Shown in pieces: positions 26,669 to 35,353 of a stretch of DNA of 64,000 bases. The number at the start of each line of letters is the position of its first letter. Position 1 is the first letter of the stretch. The DNA is from Acidobacteriota bacterium. Its GTDB lineage: Bacteria; Acidobacteriota; Vicinamibacteria; Vicinamibacterales; JAKQTR01. The stretch spans positions 1-64,000 of the forward strand of contig JAPKZO010000028.1 of NCBI GenBank assembly GCA_026393755.1, written 5' to 3'. A program made the translations under genes and the position numbers. The notes below the pieces were generated by a model. The model saw nothing but the letters and a program-made list of their open reading frames with translations, searched no databases and had not been told where the DNA came from.

Positions 26669-27289
26669 TCAAGCCTTCGTCTGAAGCAGGCCGTTCCGCA
26701 TGATGTCCGACATCTCGCGGACGATCTGGCCGGTATTCTTGCCGTAGAGATCCGGCACGCCAAAGACCAGTTCGACTGCGAAGTGCTGCAGGTAGGTCCG
26801 GAACACGAACATGATCGCCTCGGCAGGCGGAATGTCGCGGCGCAGCTTTCCTTCAATCCGGATCTGGTCCCGGTGGCCCTCCACGAATCGTCCAAACAGG
26901 CTGGCCATCTCCGAGTAGAACTTCCGGATGTGGCTGCCCTCGAATTCGACGACGTCCACGTAGATCAGCCGGACGTAGGGCCGGTACTTGGCAATGCTCT
27001 CCTGGGCCGCGTGGCCGAGGGCTTCCAGGTTCTCCGGAAAGGTCCCCTCGGTCAGAGCGCGGGTCACGGGAAAGTCCGGCGTCTCGACCACCCGCCAGAA
27101 CACATCGAGCAGTTCCCGGAAGATGGTCTCCTTGTCCTCGAAGTGATGGTAGACGTTGCCGATCGACACCAGGGCTTTCCGGGCCACGTCTCGCATGGAT
27201 GTCGCGCGATAGCCCTGCGTCGCAAACAGCGCGAGCGCCGCGTCAAGAATGGCGGCGCGGCTTCGCTGTGTGCGTTCTTCCTGGTTCAT
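26669..27289 (-). CDS. TetR/AcrR family regulator (paralogue 2)
   Basis: This is a 206-residue repressor. The start MNQEERTQRSR at 27289 parallels that of its neighbour. The helix-turn-helix is at about 27-48 (MRDVARKALVSIGNVYHHFE). The ligand domain shares long blocks with the TetR gene at 27468, including GSHIRKFYSEMA, the FPENLE block and FAVE-VFGV, so the two arose by duplication. Many TetR proteins with this fold control lipid metabolism in the same neighbourhood; the upstream genes are a KAS III-like protein, FabG-like reductase and thiolase. The inducer is unknown. Confidence 0.88.
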   Translation of the reverse strand: MNQEERTQRSRAAILDAALALFATQGYRATSMRDVARKALVSIGNVYHHFEDKETIFRELLDVFWRVVETPDFPVTRALTEGTFPENLEALGHAAQESIAKYRPYVRLIYVDVVEFEGSHIRKFYSEMASLFGRFVEGHRDQIRIEGKLRRDIPPAEAIMFVFRTYLQHFAVELVFGVPDLYGKNTGQIVREMSDIMRNGLLQTKA

Positions 27290-27467
27290 GGCTTTGGCTT
27301 GGCCGCCTTTCGCCCGAAGCCCGCGAAGGGCCAGTCTCGTCGCACGTCCGGCCCGGTGCGTTCCAGCGGACCCCGTCCCGATCGCGCCATGATACACCCG
27401 CAAAGCGGCAGACCGGGATTGTGGGCGGGGGGACGAAGGCGACGCAGGCGTCCTGCGTGAAGCGGCC

Positions 27468-28094
27468 TCAGTCACCAGACGCAGGCTTGAGCATGCCGTG
27501 GCGCAGGATGTGGGCGATCTCTTTCACGACTTCTTCGCTGCTCTTGCCGAAGTGATCGTGCACGCCAAACACGAATTCCACGGCGAAGTACTGAAGAAAA
27601 GTCCGAAACGCCAGCATGACGGCCGAAGCGGCTTTGATCTCCGGCCTGAGCTTTCCCTCGAGCTTGAGCTCATCCCTGTGGGCCACCACGAAACGTTCAA
27701 AACGCCCGGCCATTTCCGAGTAGAACTTCCGGATGTGGCTGCCTCCGAACTCGACGACATCGACGTAGATCAGGGCGACATAGGGGCGATAGTGCTCCAC
27801 GCTTGCGCGCGCCGCGAGGCCGATCTCCTCGAGATTCTCGGGAAAGCTCCCGGTCGTGAGAGCCTTGTTGGGCGGAAAGTCGGGGTCATCGATCGCGCGC
27901 CAGTAGGTATCGAGGAGTTCGCGGAAGATCGCCTCCTTTTCCTTGAACTGATGGTAGACGCTGCCGGTCGACACACCGGCCCGCTGCGCGATCTCGCGGG
28001 TCGTGGTGGCGCGATACCCCTGGTGAGAAAACAGCGCGAGCGCCGCCTCCAGGATCTGGGCGCGGCTCCGTTCCGATCGTTCCTCCTGGTTCAT
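27468..28094 (-). CDS. TetR/AcrR family regulator (paralogue 1)
   Basis: This 208-residue repressor is a tandem paralogue of the protein at 26669. The helix-turn-helix is TTREIAQRAGVSTGSVYHQF at about residues 30-49. The ligand domain carries FPENLEEIG, YRPYVALIYVDVVEF and GGSHIRKFYSEMAGRFERF. It starts 21 bp after the thiolase-like gene and so probably belongs to the lipid operon running from 31156. Two diverged copies kept side by side suggest either heterodimers or different inducers acting on similar operators; this is inference. Confidence 0.88.
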   Translation of the reverse strand: MNQEERSERSRAQILEAALALFSHQGYRATTTREIAQRAGVSTGSVYHQFKEKEAIFRELLDTYWRAIDDPDFPPNKALTTGSFPENLEEIGLAARASVEHYRPYVALIYVDVVEFGGSHIRKFYSEMAGRFERFVVAHRDELKLEGKLRPEIKAASAVMLAFRTFLQYFAVEFVFGVHDHFGKSSEEVVKEIAHILRHGMLKPASGD

Positions 28095-28115
28095 CAGATC
28101 CCCGTGTCAGCCCAT

Positions 28116-29324
28116 CTACGACGCCGGCTTCAGCACCGTGCACACCGAGGCGCAAATCGGGCCACCGATGTTGAATGTGGCGGCCGCCTTCGCGTTCTTC
28201 ACCTGCAGCGCGGGCGGCACCTTGCCGAGCAACTGCCAGGCGGACCAGCCGATCATGGCGATGCCGGTGGCACCGACCGGGTGGCCCTTGGCGATGAGTC
28301 CGCCCGACGTGTTGATGCCGCACTCACCGTCCACGTTGGCGCGGCCGTCAACCCAGTACTTCGCGCCCTGGCCGTAGGCGGCCTTGCCGATGACTTCGGT
28401 GCCGATGGCGCCCATGACGGTGAAGCAATCGTGGACCTCGGCGACATTGACGTCGCCCGGTGAGACGCCGGCCATCTTGTACGCCTTGTTCATCGCGCCA
28501 AGCGCTCCACCCGGGCGCAGCACGTCTCGGCCCGCACGCAGCAACGAGTCTGTGGCTTGCGCGTAGCCCGCAATCTGCACGCAGTCGGCTTTGGCTACGC
28601 CGAGCCGCTTCAGTCCTTCCTCGGTCGCAATGATGAGTGCCGCGTAACCGTCGGTCATCTGGGAGCAGTCATACGTCTTGAGGGGGAGACCATCGACGAT
28701 GTACCGATTGATGCCCTCGATCGTCATGGCCTGTTCGAGCGTGACAGTCGCCTTCTGCATCTGAGCATAGGGATTCTTGTTGCCGTTGGCGTATTCGGCG
28801 ACGGCAATCTGCGCCAAGTCGGCCTCTGTCGCGCCGTGCGTCTTCATGTACTCGGCCATCACCTCGGCAAAGATGTGGGGAAAGACGAAGACCTTGCCGG
28901 CCCGCTCGTCCGGGTGCGAGAACACGCCCAGGGCCGCGCCGATCAGCTTGCCGTCCGCCTTGCCTTCGGGGTCGCGCATCTTCTCGTAGCCGACCGCGAT
29001 TCCGACCTCGCCCATCCCGAGCAACAACTTGTAGACCACCGACAGCACAGCCTGGCCGCCCGAAGCGCACGCGTTCTCGACCGATTCAATCGGCTTGCCC
29101 TCGAGCCCGGGCACCGAGGCCATCAGGCCGGCGAGCAGCCCTTGCTGATTGAGCGTGAAATGGCACGCGGCTCCAATCGATCCGACGTCTATCTGCGACG
29201 GATCGATCTTGATCTGCTGGCAGACCTCGGTCACCGCGTTCGTGACGATTGCGGGCACCGTCATGCCCATCAGCTTGCCGAACTTCGACTGGTGATACGC
29301 GGCAATATAGACCGGCTTGTTCAT
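28116..29324 (-). CDS. Thiolase-family protein (SCP2/acetyl-CoA acetyltransferase-like)
   Basis: This 402-residue thiolase-fold enzyme starts at 29324, with GAGG 6 nt upstream. The nucleophile Cys is in SVENACASGGQA near residue 85. The C-terminal half has VAEVHDCFTVMGAIGTEVIG and AKGHPVGATGIAMIG, the pattern of the SCP2-thiolase and archaeal-type acetyl-CoA acetyltransferase group rather than FadA. Members of that group often pair with a DUF35 OB-fold protein, which is not seen here. It lies directly downstream of a FabG-like reductase and a KAS III-like protein, suggesting chain extension or cleavage of an unusual acyl chain. Confidence 0.85.
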   Translation of the reverse strand: MNKPVYIAAYHQSKFGKLMGMTVPAIVTNAVTEVCQQIKIDPSQIDVGSIGAACHFTLNQQGLLAGLMASVPGLEGKPIESVENACASGGQAVLSVVYKLLLGMGEVGIAVGYEKMRDPEGKADGKLIGAALGVFSHPDERAGKVFVFPHIFAEVMAEYMKTHGATEADLAQIAVAEYANGNKNPYAQMQKATVTLEQAMTIEGINRYIVDGLPLKTYDCSQMTDGYAALIIATEEGLKRLGVAKADCVQIAGYAQATDSLLRAGRDVLRPGGALGAMNKAYKMAGVSPGDVNVAEVHDCFTVMGAIGTEVIGKAAYGQGAKYWVDGRANVDGECGINTSGGLIAKGHPVGATGIAMIGWSAWQLLGKVPPALQVKNAKAAATFNIGGPICASVCTVLKPAS

Positions 29325-29372
29325 ATGACACCTCATCCTGGCTGGCGCCGGGGAGCCTGCAGCGTGCGCCTG

Positions 29373-30158
29373 TTACGTCCCGATGACGATTCCGCCATCG
29401 ACCGAGATGACGGTCCCCGTCACGAACGAGGCGGCGTCCGAGGCCAGCCAGACGTAGGCGTTGGCGATGTCCTCGGGCCGGCCCATCCGGCCGAGCGGGG
29501 TTCTGGCAATCATACCTTCCAGCACCTTTTCGGGCATCGCCTTCAGGATCTCGGTGGCGACGAACCCCGGGGCGACGGCGTTGACGCGGATCTTGTGACG
29601 TCCAAGCTCCCGGGCCCACGTCCGGGTCATCCCGACGAGCCCCGCCTTGGTGGCGACGTAGTTGGTCTGGCCGAAGTTGCCGTAAAGGCCCACGACGGAG
29701 GAGGCGTTCAGGATCGCGCCGCCGCCTGCTCTAATCATGTGAGGCACCACCGCACGCGTGCACAGGAACGGCCCTCGAAGGTTCACGTCGATCACCTGGT
29801 CGAAGCTCTCGTCGGTCATCATCCCGACCTGGGCGCCGTCCTTCCACTTGATCAACAGCGCATCACGCACGATGCCGGCGTTGTTGACGAGGACATCGAC
29901 GCGGCCCCATTTCGCCACCGTCGCTGCCACGGCCTCCGCGACACTCGCCGGGCTGGCGACGTCCACCTTCTGGAACACCGCGTCGCCGCCAGCCGCCGAG
30001 AGCGAGGAGACGATCTCGCCAGCCTTCGCGTCCGAGACATCCCATGCCGCCACACGGCACGTCTCCTTCGCGAAACCCACGGCCGTGGCGTATCCAATGC
30101 CGGCCGCCGCGCCCGTGACGATGACCACCTTGCCTGCAAGACCGGTTTCGAGACTCAT
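29373..30158 (-). CDS. fabG: Short-chain dehydrogenase, FabG-like 3-oxoacyl reductase
   Basis: This is a 261-residue Rossmann-fold reductase. The start at 30158 lies 2 bp after the KAS III-like stop, with GAGG 8 nt upstream. The cofactor loop is VIVTGAAAGIGYAT, followed by VLVNNAGIVRDALL. The catalytic Ser-Tyr-Lys are in ILNASSVVGLYGNFGQTNYVATK, and PGFVATEI and GMIARTPLGRMG complete the FabG pattern. It would reduce a 3-oxoacyl thioester to the 3-hydroxy form with NAD(P)H. Placed between a ketoacyl-synthase-like gene and a thiolase-like gene, it likely acts on their product. It is probably not the housekeeping FabG, since acpP and fabD are absent. Confidence 0.88.
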   Translation of the reverse strand: MSLETGLAGKVVIVTGAAAGIGYATAVGFAKETCRVAAWDVSDAKAGEIVSSLSAAGGDAVFQKVDVASPASVAEAVAATVAKWGRVDVLVNNAGIVRDALLIKWKDGAQVGMMTDESFDQVIDVNLRGPFLCTRAVVPHMIRAGGGAILNASSVVGLYGNFGQTNYVATKAGLVGMTRTWARELGRHKIRVNAVAPGFVATEILKAMPEKVLEGMIARTPLGRMGRPEDIANAYVWLASDAASFVTGTVISVDGGIVIGT

Positions 30159-30160
30159 GT

Positions 30161-31156
<996 letters not shown>

Positions 31157-31267
31157 GAATGATCTCCGGAGACACCCGGCCGTTCCGATGAAAGGACGCG
31201 TGGCACCGCCCGTTCCGCCGGGACCAGGTGGGGTGGTGCGCATCGAGGGGCGAGGCTCGCGTGCTGA

Positions 31268-31298
31268 CAGGTCCGGGGACCGAACGTCCCCGAACCTG
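31268..31298. repeat. Inverted repeat between the KAS III-like gene and a receptor
   Basis: CAGGTCCGGGGAC (31268-31280) and GTCCCCGAACCTG (31286-31298) pair at 12 of 13 positions with a 5-nt loop. It lies 31 bp downstream of the receptor stop (31329, minus strand). There is no T-run, so it is a processing or attenuation hairpin at most, or another dispersed palindrome. Confidence 0.6.
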
Positions 31299-31328
31299 CC
31301 CCACGACGAACGATTGAGCGGTCCTGCG

Positions 31329-34121
31329 CTAGAACCTGATCCGCAGGCCCAGCTGCGCCTCGCGGCTTGGCAGCGTCGCCAGGTACTTCCCGAAGTTCGG
31401 GTTGGGTGTCAGCGCTGTCGTCGGCGCCGATGGCGTCGGCCCAGCCAGATTCTGGTTGCCCTGGATGAAGTTGACGTCGTAGTTTGTCCGATTAAGCAGG
31501 TTGAACACCTCGGCGATGAACTCCGCGCTCACACGGCTCCCGAGCGGCAGCCGGTGCGTCAGGCGAAGGTCGAACGACATGTAGTTCGGGCCGTTCTGGC
31601 TGAATCGTGCCGTGCCTGTCGGGCGATCCGAGTTGCGGCCGTCGCCGTTGGCGTCGTAGCCCAGGCGGAGATTCCACGGCTGGCCGGAGCCGTAGCTGAA
31701 GATCGGAGCGACGGTGAATCGCATGGGCAGCCGAATGACGGCGGACGTCACGAAGCGGTACCGCTCGTCACCGCGCGACCGGCCCCATTCGGCCTCCATG
31801 TTCGCGGGATCGTTCGGATAATCGGTGAGCGCCGGGCTGAAGTCGTCTTCGATGTTCTTCTTGTCCGCCACGGTAAACGAGGCGCTGACCAGGTGGCCGC
31901 CCTTGATGTTCCCGCTCAGGCTCATGACGAACGCCTTGTAGGTGGAGTGGCCCTTGTTCGTGTAGGTGTCGATGAAGTTGCGAGTCGCGTCCAGCCGGCC
32001 GCCGGCCACGCCATTGCCGCGCCAGTTCTGATCCTGGAGCACGATCTCGTCGTCACCCTTCACGTAGACGCCCTCGAAGTCGGCCGTCAAACCCGTCTTG
32101 CCGAGGCGAGCTGCGTAGCCCACCGTCGCCTGCGTGGCCCACGGGCTCACCAACTTGTTGTCCAAATGCGTGGCGTCGTACGCCAGCGCCAGCCCCGTGG
32201 TCTGCGGATTGGCCGGATCCAGCGCGAGGGTCGGATAGCCGAGCAGGGCGCCGTTGAGACGCTGCTGCGTGATCCACCCGGTGTAACTATTGCGCTGCAA
32301 CTCGGAGTGCGCCGGTACCAGGAGGAACCGGCCGGTGAAGAGGCCGACACCGCCGCGCAGGACGTGGCTGCCCGTGCCCGTCAGATCCCACGACAGGCCG
32401 ACGCGCGGCTGGACGTTGTTGGTGTCGCGTCCACGAGCCGTCGTCATGGCGGGACTCGTGAAGTTCGGGTTGTTGCCGTTGGTATCGAGGTCGTACCGCA
32501 CGCCGGCGCTGATCGTGACCCTCGATGACGGCTTGATATCATCCTGGATGAAGACCGAGATCAAGTTCGTGGAAATCGTCGACTCGCTGGTGCCCTTGCC
32601 GTAGACGTAGAGGTACGGGAACAACCTTGTGTCGTTCAGGTAGATCATCCACCCCTTCGGATACACCGGGAAGTTCCACGTGTCCTTCACGTGCTGGACG
32701 CCGCCGCCGATCTTCATGTCCTGGGCAAAACGGCCGCTGCCGATCCGCGTGTAGAACGTGTCTCGCACTTCGAAGAGCCTCGCCGTGTCGTTCTGGTCGC
32801 CGACGTAGTTGGCGCCGATCGAGTAGGTGTTGCCCAAGGTGAACGACTCGGCCATCGAGGTGGAATTGTTCGGCTCGACGAACTTCCGCTGGCCAACCTG
32901 GACCGCGATCTGGTTGAGCGACGAGTGGCTTAGCGTCCACGCGTGCGAAAGGGTCAGGTTCCAGTTGTCGCGATTGAGCGCCATGCCGTTCGACACGTCC
33001 GACAGGCCGCCGACGCGGAAGTTGTCCTGACGCGACCGTTCGTACATGAACTTCGCGCGGACGTTCTGGTCGTCAGACATCCGGTGGTCGAGGCCGACGT
33101 ACGCCAGCGACTGCTTGATTGGTACCGTGACGTCGTGCGCGAGCGAAGCGTAGGTGGTGCCTTGCGGGCGGACCAGCGCGATGTTGTCTTCGTTCACCTG
33201 TTCGAACGAGCCGAAGAAGTGGGTCCTGTTCTGGACCACCGGACCGCCGAGCGTGAATCCGAACTGCTGGCGCGAGTACGGGTTCTTCGACTGCTCGAGC
33301 TCGCCCTTGCTGCGCAGCGAGTCGTCGCGGAAGAAACCAAAGCCCGATCCGTGCAGAACGTTGGTGCCCGACTTGGTCACAATCGACAGCGCGCCGCCGG
33401 CCGAGCCGCCGATCTCGGTGTCGAACCGGTTCGTGATGACGCGGAACTCGCTGATCGCATCCTGGCTGAATCGCGCCCGGGCCAGGCCCAGCGTCTGGTC
33501 CGTAAAATCGACGCCATCCACCAGGATCGTTGACTGGCTCGCGTTGCCGCCTGCGCCCAGCACGGGCTGGTTCGTGACGAACCGGAATCCGCCGCGCTCA
33601 CGTTGCACGCCGGGAGCCAGGAACGCCAACTGCTGGAAGTCGCGGTTGGGTACCGGCAACGCTTCGATCTGTTCGGGAACGATGTTGGTCGAGGAGTCGG
33701 TCTTGAAGACGTCGACCAGCGGCGCCTCCGCCGTCACGGTTACCGTCTCGGCCACCTTCGCGACCTTGAGGGTCGTCGTCAACCGTGCGGTCTGGCCCAC
33801 GCGAAGCGTGACGTTTTCTTCGTTGACCGTGGCAAAGCCGGAGAGTTCGGCCTTGACCGAATACACGCCAGGCTGAAGGGCGATGAACCGGACGGTGCCA
33901 CTCGCATCCGTGACGCCGGTCCGTGTGAAGCCCGTATCGGGCCGGAGCACAGTGACGGTCACACCAGGCAGCACGGCTTGCGATTGGTCCTGGGCAATGA
34001 CCTCGATAGTGGCGTCGGCAATCTGTGCGCGGGCGGGTGCCGGCGCCAGACCAACGATCGCGGCAATCAGTGCGGCGGTCAACAGGCCGCCAGCCGGAAT
34101 GCGCATCCAGTTCCTCTCCAT
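31329..34121 (-). CDS. TonB-dependent receptor, carboxypeptidase-regulatory (Oar-like) type
   Basis: This is a 930-residue outer-membrane receptor. The start at 34121 has GGGGGAGG a few nt upstream. The signal peptide is GLLTAALIAAIVGLAPAPAR, then AQ. A carboxypeptidase-regulatory-like domain follows (ATIEVIAQDQSQAVLPGVTV, about 35-125). The plug carries PVPNRDFQQLAFLAPGVQRE, ILVDGVDFTDQTLG and GGSAGGALSIVTKSGTNVLHG. The barrel ends LGLRIRF with terminal Phe. This is the DUF-like Oar/Cna type common in Acidobacteriota and Myxococcus. It is divergently arranged with a hydrolase / acyl-CoA ligase operon; the two share a 255-bp control region with a strong inverted repeat, suggesting joint regulation. 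A lipid or ester ligand would fit but is inference. Confidence 0.92.
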   Translation of the reverse strand: MERNWMRIPAGGLLTAALIAAIVGLAPAPARAQIADATIEVIAQDQSQAVLPGVTVTVLRPDTGFTRTGVTDASGTVRFIALQPGVYSVKAELSGFATVNEENVTLRVGQTARLTTTLKVAKVAETVTVTAEAPLVDVFKTDSSTNIVPEQIEALPVPNRDFQQLAFLAPGVQRERGGFRFVTNQPVLGAGGNASQSTILVDGVDFTDQTLGLARARFSQDAISEFRVITNRFDTEIGGSAGGALSIVTKSGTNVLHGSGFGFFRDDSLRSKGELEQSKNPYSRQQFGFTLGGPVVQNRTHFFGSFEQVNEDNIALVRPQGTTYASLAHDVTVPIKQSLAYVGLDHRMSDDQNVRAKFMYERSRQDNFRVGGLSDVSNGMALNRDNWNLTLSHAWTLSHSSLNQIAVQVGQRKFVEPNNSTSMAESFTLGNTYSIGANYVGDQNDTARLFEVRDTFYTRIGSGRFAQDMKIGGGVQHVKDTWNFPVYPKGWMIYLNDTRLFPYLYVYGKGTSESTISTNLISVFIQDDIKPSSRVTISAGVRYDLDTNGNNPNFTSPAMTTARGRDTNNVQPRVGLSWDLTGTGSHVLRGGVGLFTGRFLLVPAHSELQRNSYTGWITQQRLNGALLGYPTLALDPANPQTTGLALAYDATHLDNKLVSPWATQATVGYAARLGKTGLTADFEGVYVKGDDEIVLQDQNWRGNGVAGGRLDATRNFIDTYTNKGHSTYKAFVMSLSGNIKGGHLVSASFTVADKKNIEDDFSPALTDYPNDPANMEAEWGRSRGDERYRFVTSAVIRLPMRFTVAPIFSYGSGQPWNLRLGYDANGDGRNSDRPTGTARFSQNGPNYMSFDLRLTHRLPLGSRVSAEFIAEVFNLLNRTNYDVNFIQGNQNLAGPTPSAPTTALTPNPNFGKYLATLPSREAQLGLRIRF

Positions 34122-34250
34122 GTCTTCCTCCCCCGGGCGGCCGACGTCCGCGGCGCGCCCAACCGAACCTACTGGTGTCCGAAATCTGAAGCTGACATCT
34201 CGCTAGAGCCCAGTTTTTCGGAGGACAACAACCTTGGCCTCTGAGATAGC

Positions 34251-34281
34251 CAAAACATATCGGGCGGTTGATATGTTTTCG
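34251..34281. promoter_or_regulatory. Inverted-repeat operator in a divergent promoter region
   Basis: AAAACATATC (34252-34261) and GATATGTTTT (34270-34279) are perfect 10-bp arms with an 8-bp spacer. The site overlaps the -35 element of the plus-strand promoter and lies 130 bp upstream of the receptor start on the other strand. Its AT-rich composition stands out from the surrounding GC-rich DNA. The dimeric regulator that would bind is unknown; no regulator gene is adjacent. Confidence 0.65.
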
Positions 34282-34295
34282 GCCTCGCATACAAT
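34268..34295 (+). promoter_or_regulatory. Sigma-70-type promoter for the hydrolase/acyl-CoA ligase operon
   Basis: TTGATA (34268-34273) and TACAAT (34290-34295) are separated by 16 bp; each matches the consensus at 5 of 6 positions. The -35 hexamer sits in the right arm of the inverted repeat, so binding there should repress the operon starting at 34377. Confidence 0.65.
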
Positions 34296-34376
34296 ACCGA
34301 GGGTAACCGGTGCTGGTCAAGTGCCAATATGGCGATCGGCTGGAGAGGTCGGCAGGAAGCTCCCGGGGAGGCACGT

Positions 34377-35351
34377 ATGACGGTTGGAACCAAGGTCGGC
34401 GTCTCGGCAGGTGTCCTGGTCGTGCTGGTCCTGATGACAGCGGCCGGCTATGTCTACAAACGTCCACTGAGTGTCTACGCGTGGTTCAACCGGCGGCTGT
34501 TGAAAGACGCCGGGCTCACCGAGTCCACGGTAGCCGCCAGCGTGGGCCCTCAGACGTACTGGAGTGGAGGCCGGGGCCAGACACTGGTCCTGCTGCATGG
34601 TGCCGGCGACCACGCCGGGACGTGGTCGCACGTGGCAGAGAAGCTGGGCGGCCGCTATCGCCTCGTGATTCCCGATCTCGCGGGTCACGCGGCGAGCGCT
34701 CCTGCAGAAGGGCCGCTGTCGGTCAGCCAGGTGCTCGCCGGATTCGAAGCGGTGATGAACCAGATATCGCACGATCCGGTCATCATCGTCGGCAACTCGC
34801 TTGGCGCGTGGATCGCGCTTCTGTACGCGCGAGAGCACCCGGATCGAGTGGCCCGACTGGTACTGGTCGACGGGGGCGCTCTCAGGGGCGATCGCCAGGA
34901 CCTGAGTCTGATGCCCAGGTCACGCGAGGAGGCCGTCGCGCTCATGAGCCAGTTGCGAGATCCCGGCTCGGATCCGATTCCCGGCTACGTACTCGATGAT
35001 GTGGTCCGCGAAGCGAACGTTGGCCCCATCGCGCGCATGGCGCAGACCGCCTCGGAGATGGATCGGTTCCTCCTTGAAGGCAAGCTGCACGAGATCGCCG
35101 CGCCAGTCGACTTGCTCTGGGGCGAATCGGACAAACTGCTGCCGCTCGCATACGCACGGCGGATGATGGCCGATCTCCCCGCCTCGCGTCTGACCACGCT
35201 GCCGGCCTGCGGCCACGTGCCGCACGTGGAGTGCCCGTCGCGCTTCGACGCAGCCCTTTCCGACATCCTGCAATCGGCGCCGCCCTCGCGCCGGGTCGAA
35301 GGCCCCGGCACCGTGGCTGGCGCCGCCGCGCAGGGCCCCGGACGGAGGTAG
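34377..35351 (+). CDS. Membrane-anchored alpha/beta hydrolase
   Basis: This is a 324-residue enzyme. The start at 34377 has GGGGAGG 5 nt upstream. A hydrophobic segment at about residues 8-26 (VSAGVLVVLVLMTAAGYVY) is an uncleaved anchor or signal. The oxyanion strand is LVLLHGAGDHAGTW, the nucleophile Ser is in VGNSLGAW, the acid in WGESDKLLP and the His in ACGHVPHVE. It is the first gene of an operon with an acyl-CoA ligase and another hydrolase, so a role in releasing fatty acids from esters outside or at the membrane, for activation by the ligase, is plausible. The C-terminal 25 residues are a disordered Pro/Gly/Ala-rich tail. Confidence 0.82.
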   Translation: MTVGTKVGVSAGVLVVLVLMTAAGYVYKRPLSVYAWFNRRLLKDAGLTESTVAASVGPQTYWSGGRGQTLVLLHGAGDHAGTWSHVAEKLGGRYRLVIPDLAGHAASAPAEGPLSVSQVLAGFEAVMNQISHDPVIIVGNSLGAWIALLYAREHPDRVARLVLVDGGALRGDRQDLSLMPRSREEAVALMSQLRDPGSDPIPGYVLDDVVREANVGPIARMAQTASEMDRFLLEGKLHEIAAPVDLLWGESDKLLPLAYARRMMADLPASRLTTLPACGHVPHVECPSRFDAALSDILQSAPPSRRVEGPGTVAGAAAQGPGRR

Positions 35352-35353
35352 CC

